A stretch of DNA of 20,277 bases from JAJPJQ01 sp036522615 (GCA_036522615.1 DATDFN010000057.1:1-20277), one strand, 5' to 3'; numbered from the stretch's first letter, positions 7,909 to 16,437 are shown. Notes: a model not told the origin generated them from the letters alone. A program made the numbers and translations.

Positions 7909-8835
7909 TTGACCAAGTTGCAAAAACCCGCCGCTCTCAGACCGGGAGATAAGATCGCCGTCGTCGCGCCGTCGGGCAAAGTGGACGACGAAAAGCTCAA
8001 AGCCGGGATCGCCGCGCTAGAGAGCGCCGGATTTTCCGTCGAGGCCGCCGACAATATTCTTTCCCGCAAAGGCTATCTCGCCGGCGAGGCGGCCGGGCGC
8101 GCGGCGTCGCTGCGGGAATTCTTCGAGCGATCGGATATCGCCGCGATCTTCGCCGCGCGCGGCGGCTTCGGGTCGATCCAGATGCTGCCGTATCTCGACG
8201 CCGACGTGATCCGCCGGCATCCGAAAATTTTCGTCGGCTACAGCGATTTGAGCATCGTGATCAACTGGCTCGTGCGGCGCTGCGGCATGGTTGCGTTTCA
8301 CGGACCGATGGTGGCGATGGAGCTCGCGCGCGGCCTTGCCGGGCGCAACGCCGATTTTTTTTGGGGAACGCTCACCGGAAAAAAGCAGCGCTGGGACATC
8401 GACCTCGGCGAATCCGTCCATGCCGGCTCGGCCGAGGGCGAAGCCGCGGGCGGTTGTCTCTCCACGATCGTGACGACGATCGGCACGCCGTACGAGATCG
8501 ACACCGCCGGCAAAATCCTTTTTCTCGAAGACGTCGCCGAGAAGCCCTACCGCATCGAGCGCATGCTGACGCACATGAAAATGGCGGGAAAGCTCGACCG
8601 CGTCGCGGGCCTCGTCTTCGGCAGCTTCGCTTACTGCGAAGGCGACGGCGAGCGCGAGGTCGCGGAAATCATCCGCGAGATGTTCCGCGACGCGCCATAT
8701 CCCGTCGCGACCGGCGTTCCCGCCGGTCACGGCGACGACAATGTCATCCTGCCGCTGGGCGTGAAGATGAGGCTCGACAGCGCCGCGCGTCGCCTCAGCC
8801 TGATCGAGCCGCCGGTCGCCGCGCCGGAGCATTGA
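7909..8835 (+). CDS. ldcA: LD-carboxypeptidase (muramoyltetrapeptide carboxypeptidase), S66 family
   Basis: A cytoplasmic serine peptidase that removes the terminal D-Ala from murein tetrapeptide, giving tripeptide for reuse. The S66 signature is present: ALRPGDKIAVVAPSG near the start, ARGGFGS at about 83-89, and the nucleophile in GYSD (Ser112). The other catalytic residues are LFLED (Glu207) and PAGHGDD (His274), numbered from TTG 7909. There is no signal peptide, as expected. Starts available are TTG at 7897, 7909 and 7918. 7909 follows GGAGAAG closely, 7918 fits the family N-terminus (QKPAALRPGD) and 7897 lies on a DnaA-box-like site; 7909 is a compromise. The stop is one base before the next gene, implying coupling to the hydrolase and mpl. 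Confidence 0.93.
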   Translation: MTKLQKPAALRPGDKIAVVAPSGKVDDEKLKAGIAALESAGFSVEAADNILSRKGYLAGEAAGRAASLREFFERSDIAAIFAARGGFGSIQMLPYLDADVIRRHPKIFVGYSDLSIVINWLVRRCGMVAFHGPMVAMELARGLAGRNADFFWGTLTGKKQRWDIDLGESVHAGSAEGEAAGGCLSTIVTTIGTPYEIDTAGKILFLEDVAEKPYRIERMLTHMKMAGKLDRVAGLVFGSFAYCEGDGEREVAEIIREMFRDAPYPVATGVPAGHGDDNVILPLGVKMRLDSAARRLSLIEPPVAAPEH

Positions 8836-8836
8836 G

Positions 8837-9964
8837 ATGCCGCTTCAGGCCGTCGAGGACGCATTCAAGGAAGCTCTGGCCGAAGGCGTCTTTCCCGGCG
8901 CCGTTGTGCTCGCGGCGAAAGGCGAGGAGATTCTCTGCCACGCCGCCTTCGGCGCGCGCTCGCTCGTGCCGGAGAAGACGCCGATGCGGCCCGACATGAT
9001 CTTCGATCTCGCCTCGCTCACCAAGCCGCTCGCCACCGCGCCGGCGATCATGCTGCTCGTGCGCGAAAAAAAAATCCGCCTCGACGACCGCGTGACGCGC
9101 TTCTTTCCCAATTTCGGCGTGCTCGGGAAAATATACGTAACTTTTCGGCAGCTCCTTGCGCATTCCTCCGGCTTGCCCGCGTGGAAGCCGTATTTCGAGG
9201 AGATCGTCCGCGATCAGAAGGCGGGAAAGGTCAATTTCGTCGCCAGCCGCGCCGCCAAGCACTTCGTCTTCGAGCAGATTCACCGCGAAAAGGTGTTGAG
9301 CGTGCCGGGCACCCAGGCGCTTTACAGCGACCTCGGCTACATTCTCCTCGGCGAGACCGTCGAGGAGGTCACCGGCTGGACGCTCGACCGCTACTGCTAC
9401 GACAAGATCTTCAAGGCGATCGGGCTGCGCTCGACGTCGTTCATCGATCTCACGCAGCTGCGCGCGCGGCGGCTCGAGCCGATCCACGAGATGATCGCGC
9501 CGACCGAGGACTGCCCGTGGCGCAAGCGCGTCGTCTGCGGCGAGGTGCACGACGACAACGCCTACGCGATGGGCGGCGTCGCCGGGCACGCCGGGCTTTT
9601 CTCGAACGCCGAGGACATCCACCGTTTTCTGCTGCGGCTGCGCAAATGCCTGGCCGGCGGGGATCCGCTGTTTCCCGCGTCCGTCATCGGAGAGTTCTTC
9701 GCGCGCGACGAATCCGTTCCGGGCTCGACCTTCGCGCTCGGCTGGGACACGCCGTCGGCGGAGAATTCGAGCAGCGGCAGTTTTTTCTCGCCGCGCTCCG
9801 TCGGGCATTTGGGCTTCACCGGCACCTCGATCTGGTGGGACCTGGAGAAAGACTGTCACATCATTTTGCTGACGAACCGGGTGCATCCGTCGAGAACCAA
9901 CGACAAGATCAAAGGCTTTCGCCCGCATATCCACAACGTGATCATGAGAAACGTCCTTCAATGA
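8837..9964 (+). CDS. Serine hydrolase of the beta-lactamase/class C PBP family
   Basis: A 375-aa protein with the three active-site motifs of the family: SLTK at 60-63 (nucleophile Ser60, base Lys63), YSD at 163-165 in place of YxN, and HLGFTG at 324-329 in the KTG position. The AHSSGLP stretch near 108-114 is also typical of class C-like hydrolases. No signal peptide or membrane segment is visible, which suggests a cytoplasmic enzyme rather than a resistance beta-lactamase. The ATG follows the ldcA stop by one base, and mpl starts 10 nt after its own stop. The context therefore points to hydrolysis of a murein peptide or related D-amino-acid compound during recycling, but the substrate is unknown. 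The family also includes esterases, so generic esterase activity remains possible. Confidence 0.9.
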   Translation: MPLQAVEDAFKEALAEGVFPGAVVLAAKGEEILCHAAFGARSLVPEKTPMRPDMIFDLASLTKPLATAPAIMLLVREKKIRLDDRVTRFFPNFGVLGKIYVTFRQLLAHSSGLPAWKPYFEEIVRDQKAGKVNFVASRAAKHFVFEQIHREKVLSVPGTQALYSDLGYILLGETVEEVTGWTLDRYCYDKIFKAIGLRSTSFIDLTQLRARRLEPIHEMIAPTEDCPWRKRVVCGEVHDDNAYAMGGVAGHAGLFSNAEDIHRFLLRLRKCLAGGDPLFPASVIGEFFARDESVPGSTFALGWDTPSAENSSSGSFFSPRSVGHLGFTGTSIWWDLEKDCHIILLTNRVHPSRTNDKIKGFRPHIHNVIMRNVLQ

Positions 9965-9974
9965 AAGCTTTACT

Positions 9975-11408
9975 ATGGAAACTTTACAGCCAGGCGCGCA
10001 CATCCATCTGATCGCGGTCTGCGGCGTCGGCATGGCGCCGCTCTCGGGGCTTTTGCAGGCACAGGGCTACCGCGTGACCGGCTCGGACCAGAACGTCTAT
10101 CCGCCGATGAGCACCTACCTCGCGGAGCTGCGCATCGAAGTGATGAGCGGCTACGCCGCGGAGCATCTCCGCGACCGGCCGGACCTCGTCGTGGTCGGCA
10201 ACGCGGTGTCGCGCAACAATCCCGAGGTCGAGGAGATGCTGCGCATCGGCGCGCCGTACATCTCATTCCCGCAGGCGCTGGGACAATTTCTCATCGGCGA
10301 TAAGCGCTCGCTGGTCGTCTCCGGCACGCACGGCAAGACGACGACCTCGGCGCTGATGGCGTGGGTGCTCGCCAAAGCCGGCCGCGAGCCGAGCTTTTTC
10401 ATCGGCGGCATGCCGCGGAATTTCTCCGGGGGATTTCAGCAGGGGAGCGGCGCCTGGGTCGTCCTCGAAGGCGACGAGTATGACACCGCGTTCTTCGACA
10501 AGGGGCCGAAGTTTCTCCATTACAAGGCCGAGAAGGTGATTCTCACGAGCGTCGAGTTCGACCACGCGGACATTTACCGCGACCTCGAGCATCTCAAGAG
10601 TTCTTTCCGCCGCTTGACGGAATCGCTTCCGCCCAACGGCAGTCTTCTCGCCTGCAACGAATACGAATCGGCGCGCGAAGTCGCGGGCGCGGCGCGCTGC
10701 CCCGTCGTGTTTTACGGCGACGAAAAGCCCGAAGGCTGGAGCGCGCGCAACATCCGCGCCGACGGGCCGGCGACGTGGTTCGAGCCGGTCTACAACGGCC
10801 GCGCGGACGAGCCGGTGAAGGTCGCGATGATCGGGCGGCACAATGTGATGAATGCGCTCGCGGTCTACGCGACCGCGAAGGAGTTGGGCCTCGCGCCCGC
10901 GGCGATCCGCGAGGGCATGGCGACGTTCGCCGGCGTGCGCCGCCGGCAGGAGCTCAAGGGCGAGGCCGGCGGCGTCGCCGTGATCGACGACTTCGCGCAC
11001 CATCCCACGGCGATCGAGGAGACGATCGAAGCCGTCAAGCGGGCGTATCCCGGAAGGCGCGTTTGGGGCATCTTCGAGCCGCGCAGCAACACGAGCCGGC
11101 GGCGCTTCTTTGCGCACGAGTTTCCGCGCGCGCTCGCGCGCGCCGACCGCGTCGTGGTCGCCGGAGTCTACCTGCCGGATAAAATTCCGATCGAGGACCG
11201 CCTGCCGGCGGAAGAGGTCGTCGCGGAGATCAATCGCCTCTCCGGCGGCACGAAGGCCGCGCTCATCGAGCAGCCCGACGCGATCGCGCACCATGTGGCG
11301 GACAACGCCGCGCGCGGCGACGTCGTGCTCGTCATGTCCAACGGCGGCTTCGGCGGCGTGCAGGAGAAGATTCTAGATTCGCTGCGTAAAAAGCATCCCG
11401 CGAGTTAG
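9975..11408 (+). CDS. mpl: UDP-MurNAc:L-Ala-gamma-D-Glu-meso-DAP ligase Mpl
   Basis: A 477-aa Mur-ligase of Mpl type. Motifs in order: HLIAVCGVGMAPLSGLL (about 11-27), the Mpl/MurC-like N-terminal nucleotide fold; GTHGKTTT at 117-124, the ATP loop; LEGDEYDTAFFDKGPKFLHY, characteristic of Mpl; and the C-terminal HNVMNALAVYA and DDFAHHPTAI. Mpl ligates recycled tripeptide to UDP-MurNAc in the cytoplasm, bypassing de novo MurC/D/E steps. EYDTAFFDKGPKF separates it from MurC, which lacks that insert. It follows the serine hydrolase by 10 nt with a weak ribosome-binding site, consistent with coupling. Together with ldcA it gives two consecutive steps of the pathway and implies meso-DAP murein. Confidence 0.96.
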   Translation: METLQPGAHIHLIAVCGVGMAPLSGLLQAQGYRVTGSDQNVYPPMSTYLAELRIEVMSGYAAEHLRDRPDLVVVGNAVSRNNPEVEEMLRIGAPYISFPQALGQFLIGDKRSLVVSGTHGKTTTSALMAWVLAKAGREPSFFIGGMPRNFSGGFQQGSGAWVVLEGDEYDTAFFDKGPKFLHYKAEKVILTSVEFDHADIYRDLEHLKSSFRRLTESLPPNGSLLACNEYESAREVAGAARCPVVFYGDEKPEGWSARNIRADGPATWFEPVYNGRADEPVKVAMIGRHNVMNALAVYATAKELGLAPAAIREGMATFAGVRRRQELKGEAGGVAVIDDFAHHPTAIEETIEAVKRAYPGRRVWGIFEPRSNTSRRRFFAHEFPRALARADRVVVAGVYLPDKIPIEDRLPAEEVVAEINRLSGGTKAALIEQPDAIAHHVADNAARGDVVLVMSNGGFGGVQEKILDSLRKKHPAS

Positions 11409-11421
11409 AGCTCGTTCCGAA

Positions 11422-11991
11422 ATGGCCCGCTCGGACAACATCCACGAACTTCCCGCCGACTTGCCGGTTCCGGTCGACGACGGCGCCTGCGATCATCTCG
11501 CGGGCGTGGCTGTTCCCTCGGTCCGGCTCGAATCCACCGCGGGGCGGGTGATCGACCTCTCTGCGCTTCCCGGCCGCACAGTCGTCTACTGTTATCCGCG
11601 GACCGGCCGGCCGGACATCGAGCTGCCGACGGGATGGAACGCGATTCCCGGCGCGCGCGGCTGCACGCCGGAGTCGTGCGGCTTTCGCGATCACTTCCAG
11701 GAATTGCAGTCGCTCGGCGCGAATGTCTTCGGTCTCAGCACGCAGGAGAGCGACTACCAGCGCGAAGCGGTAAAACGGCTGCATCTGCCGTTCGAACTGT
11801 TGAGCGACGCCGCTCTCGGCTTCGCGCGGGCGCTGTGCCTGCCGACGTTTCACGTCGACGGCATGACGCTGATCAAGCGCCTCACGCTCGTGCTTCGCGA
11901 GGGCCGCGTCGAAAAACTTTTTTATCCCGTCTTTCCGCCCGACAAGCACGCCGAAGAAGTCGCCGCCTGGCTCGCGTCAGGCACGCGCTGA
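11422..11991 (+). CDS. Peroxiredoxin (BCP/PrxQ-like)
   Basis: A 189-aa thioredoxin-fold protein. The peroxidatic motif PGARGCTPESCGFRD lies at about 76-90, with Cys81 as likely peroxidatic and Cys86 as likely resolving cysteine, the CTxE-C spacing seen in BCP/PrxQ. The preceding VVYCYPRTG corresponds to the usual YFYP strand, and FELLSDAALGFARAL is the conserved downstream part. It reduces hydrogen or organic peroxides, normally with thioredoxin; no partner is encoded nearby. The N-terminal ~30 residues are longer than in minimal BCPs. The ATG at 11422 is 13 nt after mpl without a strong Shine-Dalgarno, so it is likely the next gene of the same transcript. Confidence 0.88.
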   Translation: MARSDNIHELPADLPVPVDDGACDHLAGVAVPSVRLESTAGRVIDLSALPGRTVVYCYPRTGRPDIELPTGWNAIPGARGCTPESCGFRDHFQELQSLGANVFGLSTQESDYQREAVKRLHLPFELLSDAALGFARALCLPTFHVDGMTLIKRLTLVLREGRVEKLFYPVFPPDKHAEEVAAWLASGTR

Positions 11992-12048
11992 CGCGCGCGC
12001 GTTTGCACCTCCGCTCGGCTTCCGCTAGTTTCGACACGGAGATTCGAT

Positions 12049-13341
12049 TTGTCTTCCGACACCGCAGAAAATCTTTCGCCCGCCGCGCCGCAAGCCGCAG
12101 CGGCGCGCGCCAAACACGTCTCGTTCGCGGCGCTGCGCCACCGCGATTTCCGCCGCTACTTTGTTTTTAACTTGGCATCGATGATGGCCGACAACATCGA
12201 GCACGTCATCAGCTACTGGCTGCTGTACCAGACGTTCAAGTCGCCGCTCCTCGGCGGCTTCGCCGTGATCAGCCACTGGACGCCGTTTCTGCTTTTCTCC
12301 GTCTATTTCGGCGCCATGGCGGACCGCTACGACTGCCGCAGGGTGATCCAGACCGCCCAGGTCATGTACATGGCGGTGTCGATCACCTGGGCGATACTTT
12401 TTTTCACCGGCGCAATTCAGCTCTGGCACGCATGCGTGCTGCTCGTGATTCACGGCATGGCGGGGGTGCTCTGGAGCCCGGGAAGCCAACTGCTGATCCA
12501 CGACATTGTCGGGCCGGATCATTTGCAGAGCGCGGTGCGCTTGAATGCGACTTCGCGCCAGCTCGGCGTCTTGCTCGGTCCGGCCGTCGGCGGCGGCTTG
12601 ATGCTGCTGCTCGGTCCGTCGGCGGGATTGCTCGTCAACGCTGCGCTCTATCTGCCGCTCAGCATCTGGCTCTTGCTGGTGCCGTATACCGGCCACCGCG
12701 ATCGCAAGACCGCGGTGGCGCGTCCGGCGCTCAGCCTGCGCGATGCGGTGAACGTCATGCGCGAGGCTTCCACCAATCCGACGATCCTCTCGATGATCCT
12801 GCTCGGCGGCGCGACTTCGCTCCTCGTCGGCAACGCGTTTCAGGCGCAGATGCCGGAGTTCGCGCACGATCTCGGCACCGACAAGCAGGGCTTCGCGTAC
12901 AGCGCGCTGCTCGCGGCGAACGCCGGCGGCGCGGTGCTCGGCGGATTTTTGCTCGAAGGCAAAGCGCTGCTCCGGCCGAGCGTGCGCACCGCGACGATCT
13001 GCGCGATCGTCTGGTGCTTGCTGATCGCTGGCTTCGCCGCCACGAATAGCTACGTAACGGCGCTCGTGCTGCTCTTCGCCGCCGGCGTCGTCAATCTGGC
13101 ATATCTCTCGATGGCGCAGACGCTTGTGCAGCTGCTCGCGCCCGCCAATCTCCGGGGCAAGCTGATCGGCCTCTTCAATATGTCGAGCTTCGGTCTGCGC
13201 GCCTTCAGCGGCGTCACCGTCGGCGTGCTCGGCGCCATCGTCGGCGTCCACTGGTCGCTCGCGCTGAGCGCGCTGGCGCTCGCCGCCGTCACACTCGGGC
13301 TCCTCGCCTTCGCCATTCGCACCGCGGCGGACGCGCGCTGA
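12049..13341 (+). CDS. MFS transporter, MFS_3/EntS-like
   Basis: A 430-aa polytopic protein with about 12 hydrophobic segments. The opening LRHRDFRRYFVFNLASMMAD resembles the MFS_3 group, which includes the enterobactin exporter EntS. The loop GAMADRYDCRRV matches the MFS motif A GxxADRxxRR. ATSRQLGVLLGPAVGG is the typical TM5 region. These proteins export small molecules by proton antiport; the substrate cannot be read from sequence. The start is TTG at 12049, supported by GGAG about 8 nt upstream. The gene follows the peroxiredoxin by 57 nt and precedes the EamA transporter by 9 nt. Two transporters in a row suggest export, but no biosynthetic genes are adjacent. Confidence 0.9.
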   Translation: MSSDTAENLSPAAPQAAAARAKHVSFAALRHRDFRRYFVFNLASMMADNIEHVISYWLLYQTFKSPLLGGFAVISHWTPFLLFSVYFGAMADRYDCRRVIQTAQVMYMAVSITWAILFFTGAIQLWHACVLLVIHGMAGVLWSPGSQLLIHDIVGPDHLQSAVRLNATSRQLGVLLGPAVGGGLMLLLGPSAGLLVNAALYLPLSIWLLLVPYTGHRDRKTAVARPALSLRDAVNVMREASTNPTILSMILLGGATSLLVGNAFQAQMPEFAHDLGTDKQGFAYSALLAANAGGAVLGGFLLEGKALLRPSVRTATICAIVWCLLIAGFAATNSYVTALVLLFAAGVVNLAYLSMAQTLVQLLAPANLRGKLIGLFNMSSFGLRAFSGVTVGVLGAIVGVHWSLALSALALAAVTLGLLAFAIRTAADAR

Positions 13342-13350
13342 TTTTCGCGC

Positions 13351-14202
13351 ATGTCGCCGCAGCTCATCGCGCTGGCGTCGGCCCTGTCGTACGCCTTCTG
13401 CATCATCTCGGCGCGCTTGGGGCTGCGCTACTCCAACGGCACGACCGTCACGTACGTCTCGCTGCTGGTGCACACGTCCGTGCTCTGGCCGATCGTCTTT
13501 CTGCTCGGCGTTCCTTCGGTCGCGCCGCCCGCGCTCGTCTTGTTTCTCGGCGCCGGCAGCCTGCAGCCGGCGATTCGCTTGTTGACTTATACCGGCATCG
13601 CGAAGATCGGCGCCGCGCGGAGCTACGCGCTGCGCGCCTCGGCGCCGCTTTTCAGCGCGGTGCTCGCGATCGTCTTTTTGGGCGAAAAGACGACACTGCC
13701 GATTCTCGCGGGAACGCTGGCGATCGTCGCCGGAATTTTTCTCACGTCGTGGGAGGGCGGCGGCAAGCGCGTGCGCTGGACGGATCTCGCGCTGCCGCTC
13801 GCGGCCGCGCTGCTCGCGGGCATCGCGCAGCCGATCCGCCGCCAGGCGCTCAGCATCTCGAACGAGCCGCTGTTTTTCGCGGCGATCGTCGGAGCGATCT
13901 CGCTCTTCTGGTACGTGATCTATCTCGCGCTGCCGGGAACGGAGAAGCCGGTGTGGAACCGCAAATCGCTGGTGCCGTTCGTCTCGGCCGGGCTGTTCGA
14001 GACGCTGGGGATTTGGCTCAGCATCGCGGCGCTCAGCGAAGGAACCGTCGTGGTCGTGACGCCGCTTCTCTCGACGAGCCCGGTGTGGGTGCTGCTGATA
14101 TCGTCGATCTTCTTGCGCCACGTCGAGCGCATTACGTGGAAAATCACGGTCGGCACGCTCGGCGTCGTCGCCGGCACGATCATCGTCGCGCTCGGGCGCT
14201 GA
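13351..14202 (+). CDS. DMT superfamily transporter, two EamA domains
   Basis: A 283-aa protein with about ten hydrophobic helices forming two EamA halves, roughly 1-135 and 145-282. The end of each half shows the familiar pattern (VLAIVFLGEKTT followed by LAGTLAIVAGIFL, and ISSIFLRHVERITW followed by GTLGVVAGTIIVAL). Members export amino acids, nucleosides or other metabolites; substrate prediction is not possible here. ATG at 13351 is 9 nt after the MFS stop, so it is likely co-transcribed. The C-terminus meets the convergent NHL gene with only 3 nt between stops, leaving no room for a dedicated terminator. Confidence 0.9.
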   Translation: MSPQLIALASALSYAFCIISARLGLRYSNGTTVTYVSLLVHTSVLWPIVFLLGVPSVAPPALVLFLGAGSLQPAIRLLTYTGIAKIGAARSYALRASAPLFSAVLAIVFLGEKTTLPILAGTLAIVAGIFLTSWEGGGKRVRWTDLALPLAAALLAGIAQPIRRQALSISNEPLFFAAIVGAISLFWYVIYLALPGTEKPVWNRKSLVPFVSAGLFETLGIWLSIAALSEGTVVVVTPLLSTSPVWVLLISSIFLRHVERITWKITVGTLGVVAGTIIVALGR

Positions 14203-14205
14203 CGT

Positions 14206-15156
14206 CTAGGCGCGCTTGATCAGTTTCTGCAGGCTCCGCATCTCGCGCGGCGGCTTCAGGTGCTGCCCGGCGATTGTCCATGAGACCTCGCCGACGTAGA
14301 GATCGCCGCGCGAATCGAGCGCGAGACCGTGCGGGGCGATGAATTGCCCCGGCGCTTCGCCGGGACGGATGTCGCCGAGGCGCGCGAGAATTTTTCCTTC
14401 CTTCGAGAGAATGCTGAGGCGCGGCCCGAGGTTCGGGCAGTCCTTGTTCACCGCCATGCTCGGCCCGAGCTCGCCGAGATAGCAGAGCGTCTCGCGCCCG
14501 GAATCCATGTACAGCGCGCACGGGCGGTGCATGTTGTGCCACTGGTCGATGAATTTCCCGTTGCCGTCGAATACCTGGATGCGATGGTTCTCGCGGTCGG
14601 CGACGTAGACGTAGCCGTCGCGGTCGGAGACGATGTTGTGGACGATGTTGAACTGGCCGGGATCGGTGCCCGGCTCGCCCCAGGAAAAAAGCAGCTTGCC
14701 GTCGGGCGAGTATTTATGCACGCGCGAGTTGCCGTAGCCGTCGGAAACGTAGATCTCGTTTTTCGGCGAGAGCGCGACGTGCGTGCAGCGGTTGAACGGC
14801 TCGCCGCCCTGATAGGGCGCGGGCTTGCCGGGGATGCCGAGCGTGAGCAAGACTTTTCCGTCGAGCGTGCATTTTCTCACCGTGTGATCGCCGTCGTCGG
14901 TTAAATAAATCGTATCGTCCGGCCCCATGGTCACGCCGTGCGCGCGCTTGAAGACGCCTTCGCCCCACGAGCGGAGAAAATTCCCCTCGCGGTCGAAGAC
15001 GACGACCGGATGCTCGCCGCGCGTGAAGAGATAAACCTGATCGCGCCGGTCGACGCCGACGGCGGCGACTTCCTTGTAGGTCCAGCCGTCGGGCAGCTTG
15101 CCCCAGCCCTCCGCGACTTCGTAGGTGAATTTTCCGCTGCCGACGGTTACGGCCAT
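14206..15156 (-). CDS. NHL-repeat six-bladed beta-propeller protein
   Basis: A 316-aa protein with repeated blades of the pattern xxHGVxxxxxxxIYLxDxxxHxVxxFxxxGKxL: KRAHGVTMGPDDTIYLTDDG, CTHVALSPKNEIYVSDGYG, HNIVSDRDGYVYVADRENHR and PHGLALDSRGDLYVGEVSW. The blades DGYGNSRVHKYSPDG and RENHRIQVFDGNG are very close to peptidyl-alpha-hydroxyglycine alpha-amidating lyase-like proteins. That name in databases is structural rather than proof of activity. No signal peptide is seen, so it is probably cytoplasmic. ATG at 15156 has an AAGGAGA site about 6 nt upstream. It is the 3' gene of the minus-strand cluster, separated from the MFS gene by a REP-like palindrome. Confidence 0.86.
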   Translation of the reverse strand: MAVTVGSGKFTYEVAEGWGKLPDGWTYKEVAAVGVDRRDQVYLFTRGEHPVVVFDREGNFLRSWGEGVFKRAHGVTMGPDDTIYLTDDGDHTVRKCTLDGKVLLTLGIPGKPAPYQGGEPFNRCTHVALSPKNEIYVSDGYGNSRVHKYSPDGKLLFSWGEPGTDPGQFNIVHNIVSDRDGYVYVADRENHRIQVFDGNGKFIDQWHNMHRPCALYMDSGRETLCYLGELGPSMAVNKDCPNLGPRLSILSKEGKILARLGDIRPGEAPGQFIAPHGLALDSRGDLYVGEVSWTIAGQHLKPPREMRSLQKLIKRA

Positions 15157-15169
15157 AACGTCTCCTTTT

Positions 15170-15216
15170 CCCTCACCCTTCCCTCTCCCGCGTGCGGGAG
15201 AGGGCTAGGGAGAGGG
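15170..15216. repeat. REP-like palindrome between the MFS and NHL genes
   Basis: The core is a perfect 11-bp inverted repeat, CCCTCTCCCGC (15181-15191) and GCGGGAGAGGG (15194-15204), with a 2-nt centre. Imperfect outer arms extend it (CCCTCACCCTT on the left, CTAGGGAGAGGG on the right). It matches the style of CCCTCTCCC/GGGAGAGGG interspersed repeats common in bacterial chromosomes. The MFS stop codon and last few codons (SSPSP) lie within its right part. Confidence 0.75.
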
Positions 15217-16437
15217 CGATGATTTCCGCGTTCCTTTATACAGCTTGAGCGGTATCAGCACCACCGCGCCGAGCAGCATGAATATTCCCGCGAGCCAGAA
15301 CGCCGATAGGATTCCCGCTCGCTCGACGAGGTAGCCCGCGACGAGCGGGGTGGGAAATACGACGACCTGATTGATCAGCGACGTCAGCCCGAACGACGAG
15401 CCTTGTATATGCGCGCCGGCAACGTCCATCGTCGCGGCGTTCGCGATGTTGATCAGCGTGTAGAAAAAGAGTCCGATCGCGGAAACGACGAGCCCGAGTT
15501 GAACCCCCGGGGCGGCGAACGCGAGCAGGAAGAACAGGACCGCGAGCGCTGCGTAGGAAGGCAGCATCACCGCTTTTCTTCCGTAGCGGTCGGAGAGATG
15601 GCCGAGCACCGGCTGCGAGACGGTTCCCATCGCGTGCATCAGCCCGATGTAAACCCCGAGCGCGAACGGCGAGTAGCCGAGATGCTCCTGGATGTAAATC
15701 GGTATGAACGTGATGACCGACAGCCGGCCCATCTGCAGCAGCGCGGTTGCGGCGCAGACGCCGAGGAACGCGCCGTTCTTTCCCAGCTCGTAGACGTCGC
15801 GGAACTCCGCCGCGCGCCAGCTGCGGCGCGGCTGATCGGCGAAGAAGGCGGCCAGCGCGCGCCACACGAAGAACGCGAGCAGCAATCCCGGCACGAGCTG
15901 AAGCCGCAGCACCGTATCCCAGGGAAGCGTCACGAGCAAAAGGCCCACGGCGAGCGGGGTGATCGTGTCGCTCACCGTCGCGCCGATGCCGTGGATCGAG
16001 AGCGCCGTCGCGCGGCGGTCGGGAAATTTGTTCGACAGCGACGCCGCGGCGGTGGGATGCCAGAGCGACGTGCCGAGCCCGACAAGGCCCGAGCCTACCA
16101 GCGCCCAGAAGAGCGAAGGCGCGGCGCCGATCAGAAAATACGCGAACGCCATAGCGGCGAGCGCGGACGCGAGAATCAAGCCGCGCCGCCGCACCTGCGC
16201 GTCAGAGAGCATGCCGACGGGGAGGTCGAGCGTGCCTTGCGCGAACTGCCGCGCGGAGTTGAGCGCGCCGACCTGCACGTCGTCGAGGCCGAGTCCGGCC
16301 TTGATCGACGGGATGACGACGGGAAAGAGCTGCTGGAACCAGTGGATGAAAAAATGGCCGCCGGTGATGACGGAGAGGAATTTGACGCGCTCGGGGCCGA
16401 TGGCGCGGACCGCGCCCAGAAGCGCCGCGCTATTCAA
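15205..16437 (-). CDS. MFS transporter, fosmidomycin-resistance (Fsr)-like
   Basis: A 410-aa protein with about 12 transmembrane helices. GHFFIHWFQQLFPVVIPSI near the N-terminus and GLGTSLWHPTAAASLSNKFPDRRATALSIHGIG resemble Fsr-type exporters (GHxxxDxxQ and LGSSLFHPEA-like patterns). The middle loop HLSDRYGRKAVML is the MFS motif A repeat. Fsr exports fosmidomycin, but the name marks the subfamily only. The start is TTG at 16437, with GGAGGAAG about 7 nt upstream, and it overlaps the 3' end of the ParB-like gene by 8 nt, so the two are translationally coupled. The last residues (SSPSP) are encoded by a REP-like repeat. Confidence 0.9.
   Translation of the reverse strand: MNSAALLGAVRAIGPERVKFLSVITGGHFFIHWFQQLFPVVIPSIKAGLGLDDVQVGALNSARQFAQGTLDLPVGMLSDAQVRRRGLILASALAAMAFAYFLIGAAPSLFWALVGSGLVGLGTSLWHPTAAASLSNKFPDRRATALSIHGIGATVSDTITPLAVGLLLVTLPWDTVLRLQLVPGLLLAFFVWRALAAFFADQPRRSWRAAEFRDVYELGKNGAFLGVCAATALLQMGRLSVITFIPIYIQEHLGYSPFALGVYIGLMHAMGTVSQPVLGHLSDRYGRKAVMLPSYAALAVLFFLLAFAAPGVQLGLVVSAIGLFFYTLINIANAATMDVAGAHIQGSSFGLTSLINQVVVFPTPLVAGYLVERAGILSAFWLAGIFMLLGAVVLIPLKLYKGTRKSSPSP

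Noticed and set aside
8795..11294. Long minus-strand frames opposite the serine hydrolase and mpl
   Set aside because: Both are antisense shadows of strongly recognised plus-strand enzymes and show no motif of their own.
12025..14121. A 698-codon open frame on the minus strand
   Set aside because: It covers the MFS and EamA genes in antisense and translates to Arg/Glu/Asp/Gln-rich sequence without a domain; the plus-strand transporters are clear.
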